Shown: positions 46,733 to 53,969 of the stretch, piece by piece
Layout of the letters: every line of letters begins with the position of its first letter
Numbering within the stretch: position 1 is the first letter of the stretch
Source: Thalassotalea sp. 273M-4
GTDB taxonomy: Bacteria; Pseudomonadota; Gammaproteobacteria; Enterobacterales; Alteromonadaceae
Length of the DNA: 64,000 nt
Direction of reading: 5' to 3'
Assembly: GCF_041410465.1 (NCBI RefSeq)
Contig: NZ_CP166961.1
Location: forward strand, 1,798,001-1,862,000
The notes under the pieces: model-generated
Database searches by the model: none
What the model was told of the DNA's origin: nothing
Seen by the model: the letters and a program-made list of their open reading frames with translations, nothing else
Translations under genes and position numbers: made by a program

Positions 46733-46764
46733 CTGAGTTGGCTCAAGTACTACAGCCAACTCAG
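46733..46764 (-). promoter_or_regulatory. Intercistronic hairpin between prpC and acnD
   Basis: The arms CTGAGTTGGCT and AGCCAACTCAG are perfectly complementary over 11 bases with a ten-base loop. They lie between the prpC stop and the acnD start. No T-run follows on the minus strand, so it is more likely an mRNA-stability or partial-attenuation element than a terminator. Confidence 0.6.
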
Positions 46765-46815
46765 TTAAAACACAGGAAACTCTTGTGTCGTAGCACAAAG
46801 AGTAAATTGGAGACA

Positions 46816-47940
46816 CTAACGCTCACTAATAGGCGTTACTGTTCTTGGTTTTGGTCCGATATAATCAGCGTTTGGACGGATGATGCGGTTATTTTGTCGT
46901 TGTTCCATGACATGCGCAGCCCACCCCGTCACACGTGAGCAGACAAAAATGGGGGTGAACAGCTTGGTTGGTATCGCCATAAAATGGTAAGCAGAAGCAT
47001 GGAAGAAGTCGGCGTTACAAAACAATTTTTTGCTCTCCCACATATATTGCTCACAAGCGACAGAAATGTCATAAAGTGATGTGTCGCCAAATTCTGTCGC
47101 CAGTTTCTGTGACCACTTTTTTATGATGTCGTTACGTGGGTCACGGGTTCGATAGACCGCGTGACCAAATCCCATAATTTTTTCTTTACGAGCTAACATG
47201 GCAGCCATTTGCACTTTTGCATCCTCAGGTGATTGAAACTTTTCGATCATCGCCATCGCAGCTTCATTGGCCCCGCCATGTAATGGTCCGCGTAAGCTCC
47301 CTATAGCTGCGGTAATACAGGAATACATATCGGAAAGCGTGGATGCACAGACCCGCGCAGTAAAGGTTGACGCGTTAAATTCATGCTCAGCATAGAGAAT
47401 AAGTGAAACATCCATAACCCGACGATGTAACTCACTGGGACTTTTGCCGGTTAATAGCTTAAGAAAATGTGCCCCTAAGGATTCTTCATCCGTTACACAA
47501 TCAATTTCCACATTTTCATGGCTAAAGCGGTACCAGTACGCCATTATGGCTGGAAAAGCCGCCAACAGTCGATTCGCCACTTGATGCTGTTGAGAAAAAT
47601 CAATTTCCGGTTCTATATTGCCCAAAAAAGACGCGCCTGTTCGCATCACATCCATAGGATGGGCTGAAGCAGGAATACGCTGTAACACCTGCTTTAAAGT
47701 CTCAGGTAAATCTCGCATCGTCTTAAGTTGATTCTTATAGGAATCGAGTTCAGATTGGTTAGGTAACTCGCCGTTAAAGAGTAAATAAGCGACTTCTTCA
47801 AAACTGGCATTATCGGCTAAATCTGCGACATCGTAGCCACAGTAAGTTAAACCTGAACCGGACTTCCCCACTGTACATAATTTTGTTTCACCAGCACTTT
47901 GCCCTCGCAAACCGGCACCACCTATTTTTTGTTCCGCCAT
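46816..47940 (-). CDS. prpC: 2-methylcitrate synthase
   Basis: PrpC condenses propionyl-CoA with oxaloacetate, the entry step of the methylcitrate cycle. The 374-residue protein belongs to the short type II citrate-synthase-like group. Its active-site motifs are LHGGANEAAMAMIEKF (His), GFGHAVYRTRDPRNDIIKKW (His) and the later FHASAYHFMAIPTKLFTPIFVCSRVTGWAAHVMEQR. The N-terminal GLRGQSAGETKLCTVGKSGSGLTYCGYD is typical of PrpC. A good AAGGAT ribosome site precedes the ATG, directly after the TTTTTA tract. Assignment over citrate synthase rests on motif and operon context and is secure. Confidence 0.96.
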   Translation of the reverse strand: MAEQKIGGAGLRGQSAGETKLCTVGKSGSGLTYCGYDVADLADNASFEEVAYLLFNGELPNQSELDSYKNQLKTMRDLPETLKQVLQRIPASAHPMDVMRTGASFLGNIEPEIDFSQQHQVANRLLAAFPAIMAYWYRFSHENVEIDCVTDEESLGAHFLKLLTGKSPSELHRRVMDVSLILYAEHEFNASTFTARVCASTLSDMYSCITAAIGSLRGPLHGGANEAAMAMIEKFQSPEDAKVQMAAMLARKEKIMGFGHAVYRTRDPRNDIIKKWSQKLATEFGDTSLYDISVACEQYMWESKKLFCNADFFHASAYHFMAIPTKLFTPIFVCSRVTGWAAHVMEQRQNNRIIRPNADYIGPKPRTVTPISER

Positions 47941-47972
47941 TGCCTTAATCCTTATTAATTTGTTGTTTTAAC

Positions 47973-48018
47973 TTTTATTTTTATTTTTATTTTTATTTTT
48001 ATTTTTATTTTTATTTTT
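47973..48018. repeat. Hexanucleotide tandem tract (TTTTTA)n between prpB and prpC
   Basis: A 46-base uninterrupted array of about 7.7 copies of TTTTTA begins at the base next to the prpB stop codon and covers most of the 78-base gap before prpC. On the mRNA it reads as repeated AAAAAU. Such a pure short tandem array is prone to slippage, and an A-rich repeat could bind Hfq. Confidence 0.92.
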
Positions 48019-48912
48019 CTAGCTATCGCTCACTTGTTGCGAAAACAAGGCATCTAATTTTTGCTCATATTGGTGATAACCCAAATAATCGTAGAGCTCC
48101 ATTCTTGTTTGCATGCTATCGAGCACCGATTCTTGCGAGCCCTCCAGCAACAAGGTTTTGTACACCTGCTCAGCAGCTTTATTCATGGCTCTAAAGGCCG
48201 AAAGTGGATAAAGCACCATGGCACAGCCCCATAGACCTAATTGCGCTTTATTCCACAAAGGTGTTTGGCCAAATTCTGTGATATTAGCCAATACGGGGAC
48301 ATCGAGCGCCTTGGTAAAAGCTCGGTAGTGCTGTTCCGTTTTAATCGCTTCGGCAAAAATGCCGTCTGCGCCAGCTGCGACATATGCTTGTGCTCGCGCA
48401 ATAGCTTGCTCTAACCCTTCTTGCGCAAATGCGTCGGTTCGGGCCATGATGAAAAAATCTTGATCGACTCTAGCATCCACTGCGGCCTTGATCCTATCGA
48501 CCATCTCTTGTTTCGACACAATTTGCTTATTTGGTCGATGACCACAACGCTTTTGAGATACCTGATCTTCAATATGCACAGCTGCAGCGCCGGCTTTTTC
48601 CATATCTTTAATGGTTTTGGCGATGTTAAACGCCCCACCCCAGCCCGTATCAATATCAACCAATAAGGGTAAACTTGATGCTGAGGTAATGCGCTGCACA
48701 TCAGCAATGACATCATTTAGTGACGTCATACCAAGATCAGGCAGGCCATAAGAGGCATTGGCAACCCCACCACCCGATAAATAAATAGCTTGATGCCCTA
48801 GTTGTTCTGCCATCATGGCGCAATAAGCATTTATGGTACCTACAATTTGTAATGGTTTATTGTGTGTAAGAGCTTGACGAAATTTTGCCCCTGGCGATAG
48901 TCTTGTTGTCAT
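48019..48912 (-). CDS. prpB: 2-methylisocitrate lyase
   Basis: PrpB cleaves 2-methylisocitrate to pyruvate and succinate, the last step of the methylcitrate cycle. This 297-residue ICL-superfamily enzyme has [44 protein letters not shown], and the catalytic-loop [21 protein letters not shown] characteristic of methylisocitrate lyases. [18 protein letters not shown] follows. It lies 17 bases downstream of the GntR regulator, its stop abutting the tandem repeat. Assignment is secure. Confidence 0.96.
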   Translation of the reverse strand: MTTRLSPGAKFRQALTHNKPLQIVGTINAYCAMMAEQLGHQAIYLSGGGVANASYGLPDLGMTSLNDVIADVQRITSASSLPLLVDIDTGWGGAFNIAKTIKDMEKAGAAAVHIEDQVSQKRCGHRPNKQIVSKQEMVDRIKAAVDARVDQDFFIMARTDAFAQEGLEQAIARAQAYVAAGADGIFAEAIKTEQHYRAFTKALDVPVLANITEFGQTPLWNKAQLGLWGCAMVLYPLSAFRAMNKAAEQVYKTLLLEGSQESVLDSMQTRMELYDYLGYHQYEQKLDALFSQQVSDS

Positions 48913-48929
48913 GCTGATCCTTGTTATGA

Positions 48930-49619
48930 TTAAAGTTGTGGGTCTTGTTGTGCTATTTTCTGTTCGATATTTTTTCTGGAAGCCGCAATATGACGACGCA
49001 TCAAAATTTCGGCCAACTCGCCATCACGTTCGGCAATAGCATGTAAAATGGCTTTGTGTTCATCAAAAGCCCGACTCGCTCGAGGGCTATTCATCCCAAA
49101 TTGACAACGATACATTCTAACTAGGTGGTATAATTCACCGCATAAAATATTAATTAAATTGTTATTATGGCTGCCTTGGATAACACAGTAGTGAAAGTCT
49201 AAGTCCCCTTCCTCTTGGTAATACCCAACCCCTTGTTGAAGGTCCTCACTTTTACCATGTTGGGCTAAGATATCGGCTAATTGACTGACTTCAGAATCTG
49301 TCATATTTTGTGCCGCGAGACGACAAGCCATCCCTTCTAGGGCTTCACGTACTTGATAAATTTCTAATAAACCTTCAACACTGCACTGTACGACTCGCGC
49401 ACCGACATTCGGTTTGCGCTCAATTAGCATACATTTTTCTAGTCGATTCAGTGCCTCGCGTAAGGTCGAACGACTGATCTGATATTTCTTAGACAGCTCT
49501 GGTTCACTGATTTTACTACCGGCAACAATATGACCCTCGACGATATCAAATTGCAGCAATTCAAAAATTTTATCTGCGGTGGTGATGGCCACTTGGTGCG
49601 CTGGATTACTAACACTCAT
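48930..49619 (-). CDS. GntR/FadR-type regulator of the methylcitrate operon
   Basis: This 229-residue protein has an N-terminal winged helix (about 10-75, with [34 protein letters not shown]) and a C-terminal FCD ligand domain. The FCD domain shows metal/ligand histidines, for example [15 protein letters not shown] and [15 protein letters not shown]. It is the first gene of the prp operon, a common arrangement in Shewanella and relatives, where a GntR protein controls propionate use in response to a cycle intermediate. It probably autoregulates through the GTC-AC sites upstream at 49730-49825. The start at 49619 (MSVSNPAHQ) is preferred on family pattern; 49649 and 49658 are alternatives. No strong ribosome site. 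Confidence 0.88.
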   Translation of the reverse strand: MSVSNPAHQVAITTADKIFELLQFDIVEGHIVAGSKISEPELSKKYQISRSTLREALNRLEKCMLIERKPNVGARVVQCSVEGLLEIYQVREALEGMACRLAAQNMTDSEVSQLADILAQHGKSEDLQQGVGYYQEEGDLDFHYCVIQGSHNNNLINILCGELYHLVRMYRCQFGMNSPRASRAFDEHKAILHAIAERDGELAEILMRRHIAASRKNIEQKIAQQDPQL

Positions 49620-49696
49620 GTTGAACGATTTAATGTTTCTATGACCCATTAAGAGCAAACAAACACAACCTTATTTTTACAATTAATTTACTTAAG

Positions 49697-49724
49697 ATGA
49701 TATAAGGCTGAGCGATGAAGTCAA
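49697..49724 (-). promoter_or_regulatory. Candidate promoter for the gntR-prp operon
   Basis: On the minus strand TTGACT (49724-49719) and TATCAT (49702-49697) are separated by 16 bases. The candidate operators begin about six bases upstream of the -35. Alternative -35 TTGACA lies at 49737-49732 but lacks a matching -10. Confidence 0.35.
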
Positions 49725-49739
49725 GCTAATATGTCAACT

Positions 49740-49751
49740 ATTGTCGACAAT
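49740..49751. promoter_or_regulatory. Candidate GntR operator ATTGTCGACAAT
   Basis: A 12-base perfect palindrome just upstream of the prp promoter region. A related site (TATGTCAACTA) has its GTC core at 49733, exactly ten bases from this one, and a third (TATGTCTACATA) is near 49813-49824. The TGTC-GACA symmetry is typical of FadR/FCD-group GntR operators. Confidence 0.55.
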
Positions 49752-49890
49752 TGCTGTATTAAAAGGAAATAAACAGGCGCTTACAGGCGATTTTCTTTGC
49801 TTATTATGTAAATATGTCTACATACGGTATTCAAAAAACACCTCTTAAGATTAAAAGGATTGGTCAAAATTCAGGGTAATAAGCAGAGCT

Positions 49891-49992
49891 ATGATGACAA
49901 ATAAAGCTGTGGATAAGCTAAGAGGAAGATATCAAAACCTTGTGGGGAAGGTTCAGTTTGGGTTAACTAAAACCTGCTTTTTTATAGCGTAA
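49891..49992 (+). CDS. Micro-ORF resembling the C-terminal half of a CsbD stress protein (possible remnant)
   Basis: A 33-codon frame whose residues 9-22 (KLRGRYQNLVGKVQ) resemble the second repeat of CsbD/YjbJ general-stress proteins (E. coli YjbJ has GKRDQLVGKIQ). The rest of the roughly 60-residue family domain is missing: there is no first repeat upstream and the C-terminus ends in a hydrophobic FFIA. The ribosome site is weak. It could be a decayed csbD gene, a short expressed protein, or chance. Confidence 0.3.
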   Translation: MMTNKAVDKLRGRYQNLVGKVQFGLTKTCFFIA

Positions 49993-50112
49993 AATATTGT
50001 TTTATAAGGAATTAAATTAAAATAGTATTTATTTAGCAATTCTTAAAATTTGCACTAAACTTTATGTAAATTAAAGCTATTCGTTAAATATAACTTTGAA
50101 TTTATTAGCGCA

Positions 50113-50169
50113 GGCTCATCCTAGAGCCATTCCCCTAAGCCCAAAGCATATTGTTTTGGGCTTTTTTTT
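50113..50169 (+). ncRNA. Candidate small RNA 3' end (two hairpins, orphan terminator)
   Basis: Hairpin GGCTC/GAGCC (50113-50128) is followed by a terminator hairpin AAGCCCAAA/TTTGGGCTT and a T-run on the plus strand. No plus-strand gene leads into it except the doubtful micro-ORF. This is the arrangement of an intergenic sRNA 3' end. The 5' end and promoter could not be fixed. Confidence 0.4.
50137..50169 (+). terminator. Orphan plus-strand intrinsic terminator
   Basis: The nine-base-pair stem (50137-50145 with 50155-50163), loop of nine, is followed by TTTTTT. On the minus strand the stem is not followed by T residues, so it does not serve the opposing tatD gene well. Confidence 0.75.
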
Positions 50170-50188
50170 AGCCAAATTTATTTTATTT

Positions 50189-50962
50189 TTATCTTTGCTG
50201 ATGAAACAATCTAAGATAATTTTCCTTACTTAGCTTGGCTATTTCTTCAATTGATTGGCCTCGAACATCGGCCAACATTTTCGCAACTTCAACCACATAG
50301 GCAGGCTGATTTTGCTTACCTCGATGTGGGACGGGTGCTAAATAAGGCGCATCGGTTTCGATTAAAAACCGATGATCGGGCACTTGATGAGCAACATGAC
50401 GCAATGCGCTGGCATTTTTAAACGTTACAATGCCAGAAAAGGAAATATAAAAGCCCATTTCGATCGCTTGCTTTGCCATCTCCCAGCTTTCGGTAAAGCA
50501 ATGTAATACGCCACCAACTTGTTCTGCCCCTTCTTCTCGCATAATCGCTAAGGTATCTTCTTGTGCATCACGGGTATGAATAATCAACGGCTTATTTAAC
50601 GATTTTGCTACCCGAATGTGTTTTCTAAATGCATCTCTTTGCACTTCTTGGGTCTCGGGTGCATAAAAATAATCCAAGCCTGTTTCGCCAACCGCCACTA
50701 CCCGTGGGTTATCAGCTAATTGACGTAAATTATCTTCATCGACCATATCTTCTTGATTAAGAGGGTGGACGCCACATGAGATATCCACATTAGAATAGGC
50801 GGCGGTCTTTGCAGCCATTGTCGTAAAATCTTTCAACGTCACGCTAACACACAGCATGCGGTTCACCCCAGCCTCGCCAGCATTACTGATAACATTATCT
50901 AAATTATTTTCAAAATCAGACAAATCCAAACGATCGAGATGGCAATGTGAATCAATAAACAA
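50189..50962 (-). CDS. tatD: TatD-family metal-dependent hydrolase (YcfH type)
   Basis: This 257-residue TIM-barrel hydrolase of the TatD family (YcfH branch, as expected beside holB) acts as a metal-dependent deoxyribonuclease or related phosphodiesterase. Metal ligands are visible: MFIDSHCHLDRL (HxH), AVGETGLDYFYA (Glu), IHTRDAQEDTL (His), LHCFTESWEMAKQA (His) and IETDAPYLAPVPHRGK (Asp). The start is TTG at 50962 with AGAGGT seven bases upstream. A terminator separates it from the upstream pilZ gene. TatD-family physiological role remains debated; quality-control or DNA repair roles are proposed. Confidence 0.93.
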   Translation of the reverse strand: MFIDSHCHLDRLDLSDFENNLDNVISNAGEAGVNRMLCVSVTLKDFTTMAAKTAAYSNVDISCGVHPLNQEDMVDEDNLRQLADNPRVVAVGETGLDYFYAPETQEVQRDAFRKHIRVAKSLNKPLIIHTRDAQEDTLAIMREEGAEQVGGVLHCFTESWEMAKQAIEMGFYISFSGIVTFKNASALRHVAHQVPDHRFLIETDAPYLAPVPHRGKQNQPAYVVEVAKMLADVRGQSIEEIAKLSKENYLRLFHQQR

Positions 50963-50988
50963 GGTGTACCTCTAAAAATGGTTGTAAC

Positions 50989-51021
50989 AAAAAAGACAAA
51001 GCCAGCATTTTACTGGCTTTG
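50989..51021 (-). terminator. Intrinsic terminator after pilZ
   Basis: The stem CAAAGCCAG/CTGGCTTTG, loop of seven, is followed on the minus strand by a T-rich run. It lies 36 bases past the pilZ-domain stop and just before tatD, ending the pabC-mltG-tmk-holB-pilZ unit. Confidence 0.8.
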
Positions 51022-51056
51022 GCTCAAGATGAAAAGAAAGGTTTAGGTTATTTCAA

Positions 51057-51383
51057 TTACATAGTGTAGGTCGGATCGGTTGAATTTAATAACGTCCCCA
51101 AGGCTGTTTCAATGTGATAACGTAACTTATTCGGGTCATGTACAAACGAAACCCCAACCCCCGGCTCTGTACCATTTTGCACACCTTGTGGAGTGATCCA
51201 ACTCACTTCGCCAGTAACTTCTATACCATCAAGTTGGCCGGGTAAAAATACCGTTAGTTGAAATTGTTTACCCATTTCAAATTTTTCTAAGGTAGGAATA
51301 AATAAGCCACCAGGTTTTAAAAAAGGCATGTAAGCCATAAATAACTCACGATCATTATGATATTGTAAAATATGGTTATTCAT
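51057..51383 (-). CDS. pilZ: PilZ-domain protein (type IV pilus PilZ-like)
   Basis: This 108-residue single PilZ-domain protein sits next to holB, as pilZ does in Pseudomonas and many gammaproteobacteria. There it is needed for type IV pilus assembly and interacts with PilB/FimX. It contains FMAYMPFLKPGGLFIPT, FLPGQLDGIEVTGEVSWITPQG and PGVGVSFVH. The RxxxR and DxSxxG residues needed to bind cyclic-di-GMP are not seen, as is usual for this short PilZ type. AAAGGAG precedes the ATG. It follows holB by 25 bases. Confidence 0.88.
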   Translation of the reverse strand: MNNHILQYHNDRELFMAYMPFLKPGGLFIPTLEKFEMGKQFQLTVFLPGQLDGIEVTGEVSWITPQGVQNGTEPGVGVSFVHDPNKLRYHIETALGTLLNSTDPTYTM

Positions 51384-51408
51384 TGTTCGGCTCCTTTAAT
51401 TCCAGCAT

Positions 51409-52353
51409 TTATTGTTTGAGTGTATGTTCAATATCTACCAATAAGGCTTCAAATGTAAAGGACTTATTGGTTTGTGGCAGAGTTTTTATTAATTTGTTTG
51501 TCTGATTAACTAATTGTAGGCAATACCAGAGCTGATTTGAATGATAAACATTGACTAATTTAGAAACAGGACTTTGTTGTAACGACTCACCCCAACCAGA
51601 ATTTAACCGGATCAGGTTTTGTAAAGCCTTCGATAACCAGCGTAATGTGTGTTCATGTTGATTTAGTGCATCAAGTAAGGGCTCTGACTGTTGAAAATTT
51701 AACAGCCACTGAACCAGTAGTTGATTAAATTCAATATACTGCTGTTGTAATTTTCTATCTGTTAGCTCTGGGAATTGACTTATATTAGTAAAATCATCCA
51801 TGACCTGCGCAGAATGGGGTAGCTTAGCCAAGTCTTTAACACTTGGTGAGTGAATTTTAATTTGTGCACAACGACTCAAAATGGTGGGCAATAAAAGCTC
51901 TATTTCATTGCAGGTAAGCAATAAATAACTATTGGCGGTCGGCTCTTCTAAAGTTTTTAACAACGCATTAGCTGCCGCTTCCGTCATTTGCTCACATTCG
52001 TTAATCACCACAACTTTAACTTCGGACAATTGCGCTGTTTTTTCAATAAATTCCGACGCTTTACGGATGCTTTCAACCCCAATCGATTTTCCTTCTTGAG
52101 CAATATTAAATAAATCAGGGTGCGTACCTGCGTGCACCAAAAGGCAAGATTTACATTGCTCGCATGGGTCTAACTGCTGGTCACCAACCTCACACAACAA
52201 TTTTTTCCCAAGCCATAAAGCAAGCTCTTGTTGACCTGCTTGCGCACTACCATAGATCAGTAAACCGTGTGCCAAACTCTGTTGACAAAGGTGCTGGTGT
52301 AAAGGCGCTTGGTTATGGCTTAACCAATGTTTATTGTTCAATAAATCAGCCAA
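51409..52353 (-). CDS. holB: DNA polymerase III delta' subunit
   Basis: HolB is the delta' subunit of the clamp loader that opens and loads the sliding clamp. It has an AAA+ fold but no active ATPase. The 314-residue protein has a degenerate P-loop (LLIYGSAQAGQQELALWL), a zinc-binding group of four cysteines (CEQCKSCLLVH and upstream Cys), and VVVINECEQMTEAAANALLKTLEEPTANSYLLL. The Arg-finger region is LPTILSRCAQIKI. The open frame extends to 52515 inside tmk, but the true start is probably TTG at 52353, overlapping the tmk stop by eight bases (LADLLNNKHWL). Length and start then fit the family. Start confidence is moderate. Confidence 0.88.
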   Translation of the reverse strand: MADLLNNKHWLSHNQAPLHQHLCQQSLAHGLLIYGSAQAGQQELALWLGKKLLCEVGDQQLDPCEQCKSCLLVHAGTHPDLFNIAQEGKSIGVESIRKASEFIEKTAQLSEVKVVVINECEQMTEAAANALLKTLEEPTANSYLLLTCNEIELLLPTILSRCAQIKIHSPSVKDLAKLPHSAQVMDDFTNISQFPELTDRKLQQQYIEFNQLLVQWLLNFQQSEPLLDALNQHEHTLRWLSKALQNLIRLNSGWGESLQQSPVSKLVNVYHSNQLWYCLQLVNQTNKLIKTLPQTNKSFTFEALLVDIEHTLKQ

Positions 52354-52966
52354 GATGTTGTTCCAATGCGTGTTGAATGTCTTGATGTACTTTTGCCATT
52401 GGTTGGCTAGCATCAATGATAATAATCTTGTCATTTGCTTTGGCAAGTTCAAGGTATTTGTTTCTAACACGAACAAAAAAGTCAATTTTTTCTTGCTCAA
52501 TGCGATCAAGTTCACCGCGTTGACGCGCTCTTGCTAGACCGATATTAGGATCAATATCAAGATACAAGGTTAAATCAGGGGTAAAGCCATCTAACGTAAT
52601 TTGTGCAACGGTATCAATTAAGCTGTCATCAAATTCACGTCCACCGCCTTGGTACGCGCGAGATGACAGATCGTGGCGATCGCCAATAACCCACAAACCT
52701 TTATTTAAGCAGGGTAAGATCTTATTGTGCAGTAACTGGCTGCGACTGGCGTACATCAAAAACAGTTCACAGACAGGGGTTACATACTCTTCACCTGGCT
52801 CTTTCACCAACGTTCGCATTTTTTCTGCTAGCTCGGTTCCACCAGGCTCGCGCGTTTTGTCGTAGTCGATATTATGGTGTTGTAAGTACGTTTCGATAAC
52901 TGAAATAGCCGATGACTTACCAGCCCCTTCTATCCCCTCTACAACAATAAACTTACCTTTGTTCAT
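52346..52966 (-). CDS. tmk: Thymidylate kinase
   Basis: Tmk phosphorylates dTMP to dTDP. The 206-residue protein has the P-loop VVEGIEGAGKSSAISV near 8-23, the DRX-type GDRHDLSSRAYQGGGREF, TREPGGTELAEKMR and the LID-type RARQRGELDRIEQEKIDFF. Length is standard. It lies three bases downstream of mltG and overlaps the likely holB start, so translation is coupled in the mltG-tmk-holB-pilZ run. Assignment is secure. Confidence 0.97.
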   Translation of the reverse strand: MNKGKFIVVEGIEGAGKSSAISVIETYLQHHNIDYDKTREPGGTELAEKMRTLVKEPGEEYVTPVCELFLMYASRSQLLHNKILPCLNKGLWVIGDRHDLSSRAYQGGGREFDDSLIDTVAQITLDGFTPDLTLYLDIDPNIGLARARQRGELDRIEQEKIDFFVRVRNKYLELAKANDKIIIIDASQPMAKVHQDIQHALEQHLG

Positions 52967-52969
52967 GTT

Positions 52970-53968
52970 CTATTTATTTCCTCGAATGTAACGATCTACC
53001 GCTTTATTATGTTCTTTTAATGTTTTAGAAAAATGATGCTCACCATTTCCCTTACTCACAAAATATAAATAATCGCTGGTTAAAGGGTGTAAAGTTGCCT
53101 CTATCGCTGCTTTACCTGGCATGGCAATGGGTGTTGGCGGTAACCCATCAATTTGATAGGTATTATACGGGGTTTTCTCACGAATGTTGGCATAGGTGAT
53201 ATCACCCGTATAACGCTGTCCTAAACCATAAATGATAGTGGGATCGGTTTGTAACCGCATTCCTTTAACTAAACGATTCACAAACACCGAACTTATCATC
53301 GGTTGCTCTTTAACTTGGCCCGTTTCTTTTTCAATGATGGAGGCCATGATCAATGCCTCATAAGGCGTGTCGTATGGTAAATCAGGTGCCTTATTTTGCC
53401 AACTTTGAGCAAGCTCTTGTTGCATACGAGCAAATGCTTGCTTAAGAATGTCTAGATCTTTTGTTCCTGCTGTATAGGAGTAGGTATCAGGAAAAAATAA
53501 GCCTTCAGGGTGACGAAACTGTGGGTTAATTTGTGTCATTATCTGACGAACATTTTGGTTATTAACCGTGCTCTTAACATAGGGTGCTGTTGATAAGCTT
53601 TCTAACCATTGTGAAAACGTACTACCTTCAACAAACGTCAGCTTAAACTGATGTTCTTTCCCTTGATTCATATTTTCTAACAGCTGATAAAAAGACATAC
53701 CAGGAGTAACCTGATATAAGCCCATTTTTACCAAGGTTTTTTCTGGATTAAGTTTGGCAAAAACACGAAACGGGAATCGCGAATCAATCCATTTTTTCTT
53801 TTTCAAATCCTTAACGAGATGATGATACGAGGTACCTGAAGATAACTGATAAAAGCTTGTTTGCGTTATCGCTAGTGCTTTATTGACTTGTTTATTCGCA
53901 TCATAAATCACGGCGCTAATGCTAATGCAAAGTAGCACCAGTACTATCGCGAGTATTTTTTTGATCAT
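52970..53968 (-). CDS. mltG: Endolytic murein transglycosylase MltG
   Basis: MltG is an inner-membrane lytic transglycosylase that cuts nascent glycan strands and sets their length. The 332-residue protein has one N-terminal membrane helix (about 3-22), a LysM-like domain near 50-110, and the YceG catalytic core. In that core the catalytic Glu lies in LIMASIIEKETGQ, with VFVNRLVKGMRLQTDPTIIYG, PYNTYQIDGLPPTPIAMPG and DYLYFVSKGNGEHHFSKTLKEH. The start at 53968 (MIKKILAIV) has AGGAAGG in the pabC end ahead of it; the longer frame to 54019 overlaps pabC. Assignment is secure. Confidence 0.95.
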   Translation of the reverse strand: MIKKILAIVLVLLCISISAVIYDANKQVNKALAITQTSFYQLSSGTSYHHLVKDLKKKKWIDSRFPFRVFAKLNPEKTLVKMGLYQVTPGMSFYQLLENMNQGKEHQFKLTFVEGSTFSQWLESLSTAPYVKSTVNNQNVRQIMTQINPQFRHPEGLFFPDTYSYTAGTKDLDILKQAFARMQQELAQSWQNKAPDLPYDTPYEALIMASIIEKETGQVKEQPMISSVFVNRLVKGMRLQTDPTIIYGLGQRYTGDITYANIREKTPYNTYQIDGLPPTPIAMPGKAAIEATLHPLTSDYLYFVSKGNGEHHFSKTLKEHNKAVDRYIRGNK

Positions 53969-53969
53969 T

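Larger units (their letters stand above)
49620..50188. other. Intergenic region upstream of the prp operon
   Basis: About 570 bases between the GntR gene and tatD. It contains three GTCNAC-type symmetric sites, a possible minus-strand promoter, a 33-codon CsbD-like micro-ORF on the plus strand, and a plus-strand hairpin pair ending in a good terminator. These are listed separately. Confidence 0.6.

Noticed and set aside
49908..49916. Perfect DnaA box (TGTGGATAA), possibly an origin or regulatory site
   Set aside because: It is a single copy without an AT-rich unwinding region or clustered boxes, and another identical copy lies inside the DUF1329 gene near 30189. One or two copies are expected by chance.
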